64,000 nucleotides of DNA from Planctomycetaceae bacterium (GTDB taxonomy: Bacteria > Planctomycetota > Planctomycetia > Planctomycetales > Planctomycetaceae): NCBI GenBank assembly GCA_041398825.1, contig JAWKTX010000003.1:310001-374000 (forward strand). Reading direction: 5' to 3'. The number at the start of each line of letters is the position of its first letter. The stretch's first letter is position 1. Made by a program: the position numbers and the translations under genes. Shown piece by piece: positions 1 through 9,542 of this stretch. Under the pieces are notes generated by a model. That model made no database searches and was not told where the DNA came from. It saw only the letters and a list, made by a program, of their open reading frames with translations.

Positions 1-159
1 GCCAATGATACCGCCAGCGGCGGTGATGCTCCGAAGCACATCGGCGGGAAATGGATCTGCCTCTCTGGATAAGGCCAGGGCGTTTGACGGACTGTACCAG
101 GCAAAGAGCAGCGTCAGTACAGCCAATCCCCGGGCGCAACTGCAGAATCGCATGCCCAT
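1..159 (-). CDS. Secreted protein, N-terminal part only (runs off window start)
   Basis: An open frame reads leftward off the window edge from an ATG at 159 and gives 53 residues without a stop. The first 29 or so residues form a clear Sec signal peptide: a short basic start (MGMRFCSCAR), a hydrophobic core (GLAVLTLLFAW) and an A-L-A cleavage site near residue 29. The mature part visible is too short to name. A second in-frame ATG at 153 would drop two residues. No strong ribosome binding site is visible. It is divergent from the chemotaxis operon, with about 640 bp between them. That the frame is real is an inference from the leader peptide. Confidence 0.55.
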   Translation of the reverse strand, partial: MGMRFCSCARGLAVLTLLFAWYSPSNALALSREADPFPADVLRSITAAGGIIG

Positions 160-795
160 GAAGATCGGGGAAAGTGTTCTGCGGTGTCGGTTGCATGTCC
201 GCCAAATGAACTCAGTCCACAGCCGAAAGCTTTCGCTTTTGTCAGAAGTACCTGCAATCGATCCGTGGGCAGGCATGGAACACAGACGAAAGTCGGAGAC
301 GTTTCGTTGCGCGGAAAGACACTTCGCGGATGGAGGTTGTTCATTACGTAACTTCATGTGCGGGATTGTAGGAATCCGAAGCCGGGAATCCACCGCACTC
401 AGAATTGAAGCTCAACAGCAACCAGTGGGAAGGTGCAATCTGAATGCCAGCAATCTAAGTACTTTCCTCCGGAAGCTGTGCCTTCGGCCGAATCATTTCC
501 TGCCTGCTGCACCGGAAAATATTTCTCAATCAGCCGTTGAGAACAGGCGTTTTACAAGCTTATCCCCATGTCGTGAGCTGTCGTTGGTGGCACGTTCCAT
601 AAATCTGAGGCTGACCATGCGGATCAGGCCGAGTTTTCTCATTCGATGCCGCAAGCCAACCAGGACGCGTGCGATATTAGCAGGACAGACATCAATGACA
701 GGATGGTTTCGCTGGGACAACAGACGCAGCGGTCCATCGAATGTGATTCCACTTTGTCAAATCATTCTGGAACAAAGTAGCTGGAGAGCTGTTTC
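160..795. other. Intergenic region between divergent genes
   Basis: No convincing gene is visible here. A long plus-strand open frame (5-958) crosses it, but its translation has no domain-like pattern and overlaps both the signal-peptide gene and the STAS gene. The region should hold the promoters of the leftward gene and of the chemotaxis operon. I could not pick out a promoter with confidence. Confidence 0.5.
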
Positions 796-1128
796 ATGTC
801 CGACCTTGTTGCCAGGGAAGAACCGCGGGAATGTAACGAAGTTCAATTGGCCGGCAGTGTCGGAATCGAATCAATTGCATCGTTACATCAAACAGTCCTG
901 CAACTATGCGGAACAAATCAACACACCATCGTTGGATGCAGTCAGGTTGAGCAATTAGACGTTGCAGCCATGCAGATACTGCTCTCCGCCATGCTGAAGC
1001 CCGGTGGACATATACACGTAAACCTTGGTGTTGCGGGGAGTCCCGCGTGGGACGCCGCGGATGCCGCCGGACTTATCGGATTGTTTGAAGCTGCTGAAAA
1101 CGTGAACAAACACGATGAAGCAGCCTGA
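796..1128 (+). CDS. STAS-domain protein at head of chemotaxis operon
   Basis: This is a 110-residue single-domain protein with the STAS (anti-sigma-factor antagonist, MlaB/SpoIIAA-like) pattern: strand, 'SLHQTVLQL' helix, 'VGCSQVEQLDVAAMQILLSAML' region, then a final strand and helix ending in a predicted amphipathic tail. In SpoIIAA-type antagonists the loop before the helix carries a phosphorylated Ser or Thr. Here that position is Val (LDVAAMQ), so regulation by a SpoIIAB-like kinase is unlikely. It lies 83 bp before a soluble MCP gene and is the first gene of the che operon, so a scaffold or adaptor role in the chemosensory array is plausible. The exact role is unknown. Confidence 0.7.
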   Translation: MSDLVAREEPRECNEVQLAGSVGIESIASLHQTVLQLCGTNQHTIVGCSQVEQLDVAAMQILLSAMLKPGGHIHVNLGVAGSPAWDAADAAGLIGLFEAAENVNKHDEAA

Positions 1129-1211
1129 GGAAAGCTGCCCCTCTCTCCACGATGCTTAACGCACACACGTCGGACTCACGAATACTTTGTTGAATATCGG
1201 GACCATCCTGC

Positions 1212-2255
1212 ATGTCGCAATCAATAATCCCTTCCAGCGCATCACCTGAACAGGATGATGATGTTGCTCAAAAGAAACGTAAGGCAAGCGAACTGACTGT
1301 TCGACGACGGCACGTGGATCCGTCTGAATTGTCGGCCGTGCTTGAAATACTGCGTGGAGTTGGGGAACAAATTTCAGAAGTTCAGAAGGATATGCAGTCG
1401 GCCGTTGACGAGGTGTGCGGTGGGTTTGAAGGCATGGCTGAGAAAGCCATGCGGACCGTACAGATTGCTTCGAACGTTCTTGGAGATCAGGCCGAGAATC
1501 GGAACACCGACCTGATTGGTGACGTCCATGTGACGCTGAATCAGATGTTGCAGATCATTCGGGATTCGAATCAAAGTTCTTCAGAAATGGCCACCCAGAT
1601 TCGCGAACTGGATGTGAATCTCAAATCGATCAATCGATGTGTGAAGGAAATTGAACACATCGCACGCGGCGCAAAGCTCGTAGCACTCAATGGAAGCATC
1701 GAAGCAGCCAGAGCTGGCGAAATGGGAGTGGCATTTAACGTTGTCGCAGAGGAAACAAAACATCTCGCCACGCACGCTTCCGTGGCCAGTGATCGAATAC
1801 GTGAAACGGCTGGTAGTCTTGCCGATTCTTTGTCCGGTGCATCAACGCGTCTCACAGCACATGCAGACAAGAGCATTCAGGAAACATCACGAAGTGAGAC
1901 TGCTGCATTAAAGAGTCTTGGGATTCTTTCGCAGATGCATGAACTAATTACCAGAGCGATGCAGGAAACGGAACAGGTTAGTCACAGTTTGTCTTCGGAC
2001 ATCAATCGAAGCATTGTTGCGATGCAGTTTCAGGATCGCGTTGATCAGCGGCTATGTCACGTCGTTCAGACAATCAACGAGATCTGCACTGTGCTGGAAC
2101 CACCCGAGAGTGCTGTTTCAAACCGGCGACGAACTCAGGTCATTGACGACTGGATTTCGAAGCTGTCGGCCAGGTACACGATGGCGTCGGAACGCAGCGT
2201 TCACACCGGTGAAGCCACATCGCAGTCAGATAATGGTGATTTTGAACTCTTCTGA
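1212..2255 (+). CDS. Short soluble methyl-accepting chemotaxis protein
   Basis: The protein has 347 residues and no membrane segment or sensor domain. It carries the conserved MCP hairpin tip at about residues 150-185 (LVALNGSIEAARAGE, then VAFNVVAEE), flanked by long coiled-coil helices with few helix breakers. The N-terminal 45 residues are charged and probably disordered. Near the C-terminus, residues 271-281 read MQFQDRVDQRL. This 'QFQD' helix motif recurs in short soluble MCPs and resembles the CheY-P-contacting QDFQD segment of CheZ. It probably couples to the CheA/CheW pair encoded downstream. Whether it is a receptor-like array component or a CheY-P phosphatase is open. Confidence 0.8.
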   Translation: MSQSIIPSSASPEQDDDVAQKKRKASELTVRRRHVDPSELSAVLEILRGVGEQISEVQKDMQSAVDEVCGGFEGMAEKAMRTVQIASNVLGDQAENRNTDLIGDVHVTLNQMLQIIRDSNQSSSEMATQIRELDVNLKSINRCVKEIEHIARGAKLVALNGSIEAARAGEMGVAFNVVAEETKHLATHASVASDRIRETAGSLADSLSGASTRLTAHADKSIQETSRSETAALKSLGILSQMHELITRAMQETEQVSHSLSSDINRSIVAMQFQDRVDQRLCHVVQTINEICTVLEPPESAVSNRRRTQVIDDWISKLSARYTMASERSVHTGEATSQSDNGDFELF

Positions 2256-2278
2256 CCAAACCAGGTCATCCCGGTAAT

Positions 2279-2304
2279 CAGGGATCGACGTGCAACGATC
2301 CCTG
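2279..2304 (+). other. Hairpin between soluble MCP gene and cheY
   Basis: CAGGGATCG at 2279-2287 pairs perfectly with CGATCCCTG at 2296-2304 around an 8-nt loop. There is no T-run after it, so it is not a classical terminator. It may act as an mRNA stability or attenuation element inside the operon. Confidence 0.35.
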
Positions 2305-2357
2305 CCCACTCGTTGAAATGAAGATTACGCACCTTTGTTTAGTCGGAGTTTTCGAAT

Positions 2358-2723
2358 ATGGCCAAGTCCGCCCTTGTTGTTGATGATTCAGCGTCGATGC
2401 GTCAGATGGTTTCGTTCACGCTAACCTCGGCTGGGTTTCAGGTCATCCAGGGCTGTGACGGCAAGGACGCCCTCAGCAAGGTTTCGGGAAAGCCGATCAA
2501 TCTTGTCGTCACCGACCTGAACATGCCGGTGATGGATGGAATTACTCTGATCAAAGAGTTGCGCAACATTCCTGAATATAAGTTCATCCCGATCCTGATG
2601 CTGACAACCGAATCTCAGGATGAAAAGAAGAAGCAGGGGCGCGCGGCCGGCGCGACTGGCTGGATGATCAAGCCATTCAATCCCGAGCAGCTGATGTCGG
2701 TTGTTTCGAAGGTTGTTCGTTAG
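2358..2723 (+). CDS. cheY: CheY-type single-domain response regulator
   Basis: The protein has 121 residues and consists of one receiver domain. The acidic pocket is D9/D10 and the phospho-acceptor is D53 in VVTDLNMPVMDG. The switch Thr lies in ILMLTTES and the conserved Lys in WMIKPF. It carries the phosphoryl group from the CheA encoded next door to its target. No flagellar genes are in the window, so the output could be a flagellar motor or another process. It sits 80 bp upstream of cheA on the same strand. Confidence 0.93.
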   Translation: MAKSALVVDDSASMRQMVSFTLTSAGFQVIQGCDGKDALSKVSGKPINLVVTDLNMPVMDGITLIKELRNIPEYKFIPILMLTTESQDEKKKQGRAAGATGWMIKPFNPEQLMSVVSKVVR

Positions 2724-2803
2724 GCCAACCACTCTGCTGGTCGACGACATGTGACGCTTGTTGATGTTCCCCTCTGCGTCTGGAACAGGAGCAACTTACA
2801 GCT

Positions 2804-4936
2804 ATGCAAATTGACATGAATCGATTTCGTGCAGCATTCTATGAAGAAGCTGGCGAACATCTTGAGAATATGGAAGGAGCCCTGCTGCAGCTGGAGTCTG
2901 CAAGCGATGACCCGGAATTGCTGAATACCATCTTCCGTGCGGCTCACAGTATTAAAGGCGCCAGTTCGACCTTCGGTATCGAGCAGGTCGCGCGATTTAC
3001 CCATGTGCTGGAGAATCTCCTGGATCGACTTCGCGAGGGCGAAGTCATCGTGACTTCTGAGCTGATTCAGCTGCTCCTGAACTCAACGGATGTCCTGAGC
3101 GCCCTGATTGATGCCGAGAAGAATGAGTCCGCACCGCCTGAGAACATTGACATGATTCTGGATGCACTGCACAAGTGCACTGGTGAGCCTGAGTCGGCAA
3201 AATCAGGCGTGGTTGACGGCACGCCTCAGTCCGAGACGGCATCGGACGGCGAAGAAGTTGTTTCGTACGAAGTGACATTCCTTCCCTCTGAATCCTTCTT
3301 TCTGTTTGGGCAGAATCCGCTCTACCTGCTGGCCGATCTGAAGAGTCTCTCCAACGAGTTTCAGGCCGTTCCCAACGTTTCGAAGCTGCCGGCGATCGAA
3401 GAACTTGATCCGGAGAAATGCTACATCTCCTGGACGATTCATCTGACGACGGCTCAGCCTGAAGATGCAGTTCACGATGTCTTTATGTTCGTTGATGATG
3501 CAACCAGCTATGAAGTCAAACGCCTGACCGCCCCGGCTCCTCCTGAATCGAAACAGGCTGTCCAGTCTGACATGCCTGCAGAATCGGCTCCCGGCGAGGA
3601 TCCTGAAAACGAAGTGAAGCAATCCGTGGACAGCCCAGCTGCCGACGCACAGGAGGAAGCAAAGGCTCCGGAACGCCGGCAGGCCGATCGAAGATCCGGC
3701 GACGAGCGGCGCAATGAGGGTGTCAGTGTCGCAACCAGCTCGATATCACGCGAGACAGTGCGTGTCGACCGGGAGCGACTGGACAAGATGATCAATCAGA
3801 TTGGTGAGCTGGTCATCGGCACATCAATGGTGGAACAGGACTGGATGCGACATCATGCCGACCTGGAATCACCAGCCCTTGTGCAACTGGGCAAGATCGT
3901 TCGTGATCTGCAGGAGATGAGCCTGTCGCTGCGAATGGTCCCAATCGCAGCCTCATTCCAGAAAATGACACGAATCATTCGTGATCTCAGCCTGCGGCTC
4001 GGAAAACAGGTGCGACTGGAAACTGAAGGTGAAGAAACAGAACTCGACAAGACGGTCGTAGATCAAATCGGTGATCCGCTGCTGCACATGGTCCGCAACA
4101 GCGTCGATCACGGAATCGAGACTGTTGAAGAACGTCTTGCGGCCGGCAAATCGGCAGAGGGTTTGATTTGCCTGAAAGCGTATCATCAGGGTGGCAATTT
4201 TATCATCGAAATTCAGGACGATGGCCGCGGACTGGACCGTGACAAGATCCTGCAGAAGGCCATCGATCGGGAGATTGTCTCCGAATCGGATGTATTGTCC
4301 GATGAAGAAGTTTATGGATTGATCTTCGCCCCTGGATTCTCAACGGCGGAGCAGGTCACAGATGTTTCCGGGCGTGGCGTTGGTATGGACGTTGTCCGTC
4401 GGAACGTCGAAGCGCTGCAGGGCAGCATTTCAATCCGGTCAGTAAAAGGTCAGGGCTGTCGAATGATCGTTCGACTGCCTCTGACACTGGCCATTCTGGA
4501 TGGCCTGCTGGTCCAGGTCGGAGTCAACAGCTACGTGATTCCACTGCTTTCTGTCGTCGAATCCATTAAGCCGGATCCGGATGAAATACGCAGCGTCCTT
4601 GGACGCGGTGAAGTGATCACTCTTCGCGGCGAAGTCGTCCCCCTGATGCGTTTGAACCGCATTCTGAACATGCCAACCGGTGGTGAACCCGAGGATGAGA
4701 ACTTGCTTGTGATTGTCGAAGACCAGGGCCGCAAGTATGCACTGGTGGTACATGAACTTCTTGGTCAGCAGCAGGTAGTCATCAAGAATCTGGAAGCCAA
4801 TTTCCAGAAAGTTCCCGGTGTCGCGGGAGCCACAATTCTTGGTGATGGTCGCGTGGCTCTGATTCTGGACATCAATGGTCTCTGCGGCCTCGTTGGCCGG
4901 ACGTCGGGCATCTCCGATTCGACCGGAGTCGTCTGA
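2804..4936 (+). CDS. cheA: Chemotaxis histidine kinase CheA
   Basis: The 710-residue protein has the full CheA order. An HPt (P1) domain at about 5-105 has phospho-His H48 in AAHSIKG. A P2-like module lies at about 150-250. An acidic, Arg-rich linker covers 255-320. A P3 dimerisation helix pair follows at about 325-390. The P4 ATPase has N432 in the N box (MVRNSVDHGIE), D472/D473 in DDGRGLD, and the G2 box GRGVGMDVV at about 523-531. The P5 CheW-like domain covers about 570-705. An AGGAG-like site lies 13 nt before the ATG at 2804. A second in-frame ATG at 2816 is possible. It phosphorylates CheY and the receiver of CheB, both encoded in this operon. Confidence 0.95.
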   Translation: MQIDMNRFRAAFYEEAGEHLENMEGALLQLESASDDPELLNTIFRAAHSIKGASSTFGIEQVARFTHVLENLLDRLREGEVIVTSELIQLLLNSTDVLSALIDAEKNESAPPENIDMILDALHKCTGEPESAKSGVVDGTPQSETASDGEEVVSYEVTFLPSESFFLFGQNPLYLLADLKSLSNEFQAVPNVSKLPAIEELDPEKCYISWTIHLTTAQPEDAVHDVFMFVDDATSYEVKRLTAPAPPESKQAVQSDMPAESAPGEDPENEVKQSVDSPAADAQEEAKAPERRQADRRSGDERRNEGVSVATSSISRETVRVDRERLDKMINQIGELVIGTSMVEQDWMRHHADLESPALVQLGKIVRDLQEMSLSLRMVPIAASFQKMTRIIRDLSLRLGKQVRLETEGEETELDKTVVDQIGDPLLHMVRNSVDHGIETVEERLAAGKSAEGLICLKAYHQGGNFIIEIQDDGRGLDRDKILQKAIDREIVSESDVLSDEEVYGLIFAPGFSTAEQVTDVSGRGVGMDVVRRNVEALQGSISIRSVKGQGCRMIVRLPLTLAILDGLLVQVGVNSYVIPLLSVVESIKPDPDEIRSVLGRGEVITLRGEVVPLMRLNRILNMPTGGEPEDENLLVIVEDQGRKYALVVHELLGQQQVVIKNLEANFQKVPGVAGATILGDGRVALILDINGLCGLVGRTSGISDSTGVV

Positions 4937-5022
4937 CGATCAGACACAGACAGCGATTGGATGATGCATCTAATCTATTTGACCCAACTGTAAACGTACA
5001 GAATTCAAGAGGAGAGCATAGC

Positions 5023-5499
5023 GTGGTAAGCGAAACATCGAACGCAACATTGTGTGAACTGGCCGAAGGCGGAAGTCAGTTTCTGACGTTTCAGCTGGCC
5101 GAAGAAGAGTTCGGGATTGACATCCTGAAGGTCCAGGAAATCAAGGGTCTCACGCATCTCACTCAAATTCCCAATGTGCCGCCTTATATCAAAGGCGTGA
5201 TGAATCTGCGAGGAACAGTCGTACCGGTAGTTGATCTGCGAAGTCGCTTCAATATGCCGGCCGCTCAATACAACCAGTTCACGGTAATCATCATTGTGAC
5301 CGTGGGACAAAAAGTCATGGGACTGGTGGTGGACGCCGTTTCAGATGTCCTGAATGTGGCGGATTCGGATCTGGAATCTCTGCCGGAACTTGGTCACGGC
5401 ATTGATACCGCTTTCATTACCGGAATGGCCAAGTCTAGTGATCGACTTATCACGCTTCTTGATATCGGCCGCCTGCTCGGCAGCACCCAGGCTGCGTGA
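5023..5499 (+). CDS. cheW: Chemotaxis coupling protein CheW (GTG start)
   Basis: This is a CheW-fold adaptor (two SH3-like barrels) linking MCPs to CheA. Typical segments are QFLTFQLAEEEFGIDI, IPNVPPYIKGVMNLRG and PVVDLRSRF. The frame is open from an ATG at 4957, but that codon has no ribosome binding site. AGAGGAGAG at 5009-5017 lies just before an in-frame GTG at 5023. The GTG start gives 158 residues, the usual CheW length, so I chose it. With the ATG it would be 180 residues with a 22-residue extra tail. Confidence 0.9.
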   Translation: MVSETSNATLCELAEGGSQFLTFQLAEEEFGIDILKVQEIKGLTHLTQIPNVPPYIKGVMNLRGTVVPVVDLRSRFNMPAAQYNQFTVIIIVTVGQKVMGLVVDAVSDVLNVADSDLESLPELGHGIDTAFITGMAKSSDRLITLLDIGRLLGSTQAA

Positions 5500-5565
5500 A
5501 ACTGGCATTCCCTTACCCGTCTGCACATCGACATTCACACTGTAAATCACAGGAGTTCACATCCC

Positions 5566-7728
5566 ATGGCAACAAAGTCCGCAGCATCTTCTCGTTCTCC
5601 AAAAACCAAAGCAAAGACTGCGACAAGACGTCCAGCATCGGGTCGTCCACCTGCGCGGCGGAAGGCTGGTGATCAGGTTGAAGGAGCAACAGTTGATGAA
5701 ATGAAGCTGTCCCACTACCTGATGGATGAAGTTTCCAGTGCTGTAATGGTAGTGGACACCGATCTGGTGGTTACCTACGTGAACAAGGCCACCATGGACT
5801 TGTTTGCTCGTCACGCCGCGACGCTTAAGTCAGTCTTTCCGGACTTCCACGCGGAAGACATTATTGGCACTTGTATCGACCGCTTCCATAAAGCCCCGGA
5901 ACATCAACGACGCCTGCTGGCAGACCCTCGCAATCTCCCATACCGAACTGACATTTCGCTTGGAGACGTAAACATCGGTCTGTACGTCACAGCGATCCGT
6001 GACAATAAGGGCGAAGTAAGTGGCTACGGACTCGAATGGTCTGATGTCACCGAACTGCGAAATTCAACCGGTCAACTGGCGGCGATCGACAAGAGCCAGG
6101 CTGTGATTGAGTTTTCGATGGACGGAAAGATTCTGAGGGCAAATGACAATTTCCTGAAGACGGTTGGTTATACGCTCGACGAAATCCGCGGCAAACACCA
6201 CAGCATGTTCGTTCCGGCCGACTACGCCAGCAGTCCGGAATATCGACAATTCTGGGCGCACCTCAACGAAGGTCGATTCGACGCTGGCGACTATCTGCGC
6301 GTCGGAAAAGGCGGCAAAGAAATCTGGATCAAAGCGACATACAACCCAATCGTCGACCTGAATGGACGTCCGATCAAGGTTGTTAAGTTTGCAACCGACA
6401 TCACGCGACAGAAGGAAATGGAACGCAGCATTGCGGAAAAGCAGGAAGCAGACGCGAAGGCTGCTGAAGAGCTGAAATCGAATGTTGCACAGATACTGGA
6501 GGTCGCGAACCGCGTGTCTCGAGGCGACTATTCCCTGGAGATCACGGTGAATGGAGAAGACGCCGTCGGCCAGCTTGGAGAAGGCCTCCGGAGATTCTTC
6601 GCAGATAAACAGGCGGCGGAAGCGGCAGAACGCGAACGAAGTGACCGTGAGCGTCGTGATTCAGAGCTGCAGCAACGCAAGGTTCAGCAGGTTCTGGAGA
6701 TCGTGAATGCTGTTGCCGATGGCAATTTCAACATTCAGGTACCAGACCTTGGCGATGATGCTGTGGGTCAGGTTGCTCAGGCGCTTGAATCTGCTGTCAG
6801 CTCAATTCGGTCCGCGCTCGCCGAAGTCAAGTCTGTAGCGGGAACCGTCGCTTCAGCGGCCTCTGAAATGACGGCCGCTTCGAATGAGATCTCCAAAGGG
6901 GCTCAGCATCAGGCTTCAAGTCTTGAAGAAACTGCCTCAAGTCTCGAGGAAATTACATCGACGGTCAAACAGAACACAGAGAACGCTCAACAGGCTCGTC
7001 AACTTGCGAATGGTTCTCGTGATGTCGCTGAGAACGGCGGACGGGTTGTTGGTGATGCTGTAAAGGCCATGGCTGAGATCAACCAGGCTTCAACCCGAAT
7101 CGCCGATATCATTACGACCATCGACGAAATTGCCTTCCAAACGAATCTGCTTGCCCTGAATGCCGCTGTTGAAGCCGCACGTGCAGGCGAGCAGGGTCGT
7201 GGCTTTGCCGTCGTAGCCGCGGAAGTCCGCAACCTTGCTCAAAGAAGTGCTTCGGCAGCAAAAGAGATCAAGACTCTTATTCAGGACTCTGTGAGAAAGG
7301 TTGAAAATGGCACCTCACTGGTCAATCAGTCCGGCAAGACGCTGGAAGAGATTGTTGGGTCCGTTAAGCGTGTGACCGACATTGTCAGTGAGATCGCGGC
7401 CGCCTCGAAAGAGCAGCTCACAGGGATCGAACAGGTGAATAAGGCGGTTGCTCAAATGGATCGCGTGACTCAGAGCAATGCGTCGCAGACCGAAGAAATG
7501 TCGGGTACGGCCACTTCGCTGTCTCAGCATTCAGAACAGCTGCTTGAACTGGTCGGCCAGTTCCGACTGGAGACGGATGTAGCCGAGCACAGCGGACGTC
7601 GACACGCAGCCCCTGCTGCCAGTGGTCGGTCCCGTGGGAATTCGGCAATCAGAAATACAGAACAGGAGCTGAACAACATCAGCAACCAGGTGGATCGGTT
7701 AGTCGGCAACGGCTTTATCGAATTCTAA
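5566..7728 (+). CDS. Soluble PAS-PAS methyl-accepting chemotaxis protein
   Basis: The protein has 720 residues and no transmembrane helix. The first 37 residues are a Lys/Arg/Ala/Pro/Ser-rich tail of histone-H1-like composition. Two PAS-type domains follow at about 48-165 and 180-290. HAMP-like repeats lie at about 300-420, with coiled coil and two related 'VAQILEVANRVSRGDY' / 'VQQVLEIVNAVADGNF' units. The MCP signalling hairpin covers about 440-690, with its tip at about 515-560 (EIAFQTNLLALNAAVEAARAGE). It should sense an intracellular cue such as redox or energy state through PAS, and control CheA. It is followed by the CheR-CheD and CheB adaptation enzymes. The role of the basic tail is unknown. 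Confidence 0.9.
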   Translation: MATKSAASSRSPKTKAKTATRRPASGRPPARRKAGDQVEGATVDEMKLSHYLMDEVSSAVMVVDTDLVVTYVNKATMDLFARHAATLKSVFPDFHAEDIIGTCIDRFHKAPEHQRRLLADPRNLPYRTDISLGDVNIGLYVTAIRDNKGEVSGYGLEWSDVTELRNSTGQLAAIDKSQAVIEFSMDGKILRANDNFLKTVGYTLDEIRGKHHSMFVPADYASSPEYRQFWAHLNEGRFDAGDYLRVGKGGKEIWIKATYNPIVDLNGRPIKVVKFATDITRQKEMERSIAEKQEADAKAAEELKSNVAQILEVANRVSRGDYSLEITVNGEDAVGQLGEGLRRFFADKQAAEAAERERSDRERRDSELQQRKVQQVLEIVNAVADGNFNIQVPDLGDDAVGQVAQALESAVSSIRSALAEVKSVAGTVASAASEMTAASNEISKGAQHQASSLEETASSLEEITSTVKQNTENAQQARQLANGSRDVAENGGRVVGDAVKAMAEINQASTRIADIITTIDEIAFQTNLLALNAAVEAARAGEQGRGFAVVAAEVRNLAQRSASAAKEIKTLIQDSVRKVENGTSLVNQSGKTLEEIVGSVKRVTDIVSEIAAASKEQLTGIEQVNKAVAQMDRVTQSNASQTEEMSGTATSLSQHSEQLLELVGQFRLETDVAEHSGRRHAAPAASGRSRGNSAIRNTEQELNNISNQVDRLVGNGFIEF

Positions 7729-7848
7729 CCCAATCCGTATTTCGAACGTTCTGTCAGTGCGGAGCCGAGCCGTGACCTTCGGCTTCGCGCTGCAGAACGT
7801 TTACAGCCCGGTTTCAGTCAACACGCACGTCAGACCAGAGTTCAGAAA

Positions 7849-9456
7849 ATGGCAGACCCAGGAACACCAGCTCAGCTTACACGGAAAGAGTTCAAGCTCT
7901 TCCGGGAACTGATCTACGCCGAAGCAGGTATCTCCATGTCGGAGGCGAAGTTTCAGCTGGTGGAGTCCCGATTGCAAAAGCGTCTGCGAAAGTTACAGCT
8001 GAACTCTTTCAGTCGCTACTACGACTTCCTGCAGAATGAGGACAGGAATGGTGAAGAGCGTCTTCAAATGATCAACGCTCTGACGACCAACAAGACCGAC
8101 TTCTTCAGGGAAAACCATCACTTCGAATACATGCGCGAAGAGCTGCTTCCTTCAATCGAGGCACAGGCGCGGGAAACCGGTCACTATAAGCTTCGCATCT
8201 GGAGTGCGGCGTGCTCAACCGGTGAAGAACCCTACACGCTCGCGATGACGCTGCTTGAGTACTTCGGGGCAGCGAAAGCCGCGCAATGGGACATCCGAAT
8301 TCTGGCATCCGATGTCGACACGGATGTTCTCGCGAATGCGGAACAGGGTGTCTACCACGAAGATAAAGCGGACGAGATTCCGGCAGATCTGAGGAAAAGA
8401 TACTTCCGCAAGGAAGTTCGCGGTAAAGACACCGTCTGGGTAGCGGGGCCGGAGTTGAAACAGTTGATTGCATTTCGACGCATCAACTTCATCGAATCAC
8501 CATGGCCAATTAATACATCGTTCGACATCATCTTCTGCCGAAATGTCATGATCTATTTCGACGAACCAACGCAGGATCGTCTGGTCAGCCGCTTTGCCGA
8601 ACAACTGGTGCCCGAGGGGCATCTGTTTATCGGGCACAGCGAATCGATCATGCGAATCGAGGGAGTCTATCGGCCGCTGGGGAAAACTATTTACCGACTC
8701 AATCCGGGTAAGGGAGCCACTTCCGCTCGATCTCTGTCCAAAGCTGCGCAGCTACCCTCGCCAACGCCGTCCACAGGACTTCGAAGGTCGACGGGGGCCG
8801 GATTGGCTGCATCGTCAGGTGGAACCGCAAGGGAACGGCTTCGACAGCGCATCGACAGTCAGGCGAGCACCCAAAGCTTCTCGACAGGCACGATGGGCAA
8901 AGGTCCGGATGCTTCGCACGCCATTATCGTTGGGGAGATCAAGGCATCCTCGAGCCCATGCAAAGTCTCTACGGTAGTCGGATCCTGTATCGCCGTGTGT
9001 CTGTACGATCCAATCGCTCATGTCGGGGGCATGAACCACTTCATGCTGCCGGCAAACAAATCAGACGACCGGGTGTGTGCCAGCTATGGGGTGCACGCAA
9101 TGGAACTTCTGATCAACGAGATTATGAAACTGGGTGGGGATCGCAGAAAACTGGTTGCCAAAGTCTTCGGCGGAGGCAATGTCTTAAAGAGTTCCGGATG
9201 CTCACTGGATATCGGCGGCCGTAATGCAAATTTCGCCATGCAGTTTCTGGATACAGACTGTATTCCTATTGTCTCCAAAGATGTCGGCGGCAGACACGGT
9301 CGGCAGGTCCAGTTTCTGACACACACAGGACAGGCATTCGTGCGTCCGGTGAAACAGATGGCCGAGATTGAGGCAGAAATGGCAACAGTCAAACAAAGGG
9401 AAGAAAAGCCTGTCGCCGAGCCAGCAGGGTGTTATGGATCAGTCGAGTTGTTTTGA
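7849..9456 (+). CDS. CheR-CheD fusion: receptor methyltransferase and receptor deamidase
   Basis: This 535-residue protein joins two adaptation enzymes. Residues 8-275 are CheR: an N-terminal helical domain, then a SAM-binding fold with WSAACSTGEEPYTLAM, the ASDVDTDVL acidic loop and FDIIFCRNVMIYF. It methylates MCP glutamates. A linker of about 75 residues rich in Ser, Thr, Gly and Ala follows. Residues 350-505 are CheD, a glutamine deamidase/methylesterase. C380 (VGSCIAVCLYDP) and H397 (GGMNHFMLP) have the 17-residue spacing of the catalytic Cys-His pair of Thermotoga CheD. cheB follows after 86 bp. The two enzymes are normally encoded separately. Confidence 0.93.
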   Translation: MADPGTPAQLTRKEFKLFRELIYAEAGISMSEAKFQLVESRLQKRLRKLQLNSFSRYYDFLQNEDRNGEERLQMINALTTNKTDFFRENHHFEYMREELLPSIEAQARETGHYKLRIWSAACSTGEEPYTLAMTLLEYFGAAKAAQWDIRILASDVDTDVLANAEQGVYHEDKADEIPADLRKRYFRKEVRGKDTVWVAGPELKQLIAFRRINFIESPWPINTSFDIIFCRNVMIYFDEPTQDRLVSRFAEQLVPEGHLFIGHSESIMRIEGVYRPLGKTIYRLNPGKGATSARSLSKAAQLPSPTPSTGLRRSTGAGLAASSGGTARERLRQRIDSQASTQSFSTGTMGKGPDASHAIIVGEIKASSSPCKVSTVVGSCIAVCLYDPIAHVGGMNHFMLPANKSDDRVCASYGVHAMELLINEIMKLGGDRRKLVAKVFGGGNVLKSSGCSLDIGGRNANFAMQFLDTDCIPIVSKDVGGRHGRQVQFLTHTGQAFVRPVKQMAEIEAEMATVKQREEKPVAEPAGCYGSVELF

Positions 9457-9542
9457 AGTTAGAGCGGCCTTGAAGGGAACTTCGGGGTTCTTCAGTCCAG
9501 ATAAGCCTGAAGGGGTGCTGAAAAGCCGCCTGGGAGCCAGCC

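Noticed and set aside
5..958. 317-codon open frame on the plus strand
   Set aside because: It overlaps the signal-peptide gene on the other strand and the STAS gene in another frame, and its translation has no protein-like pattern.
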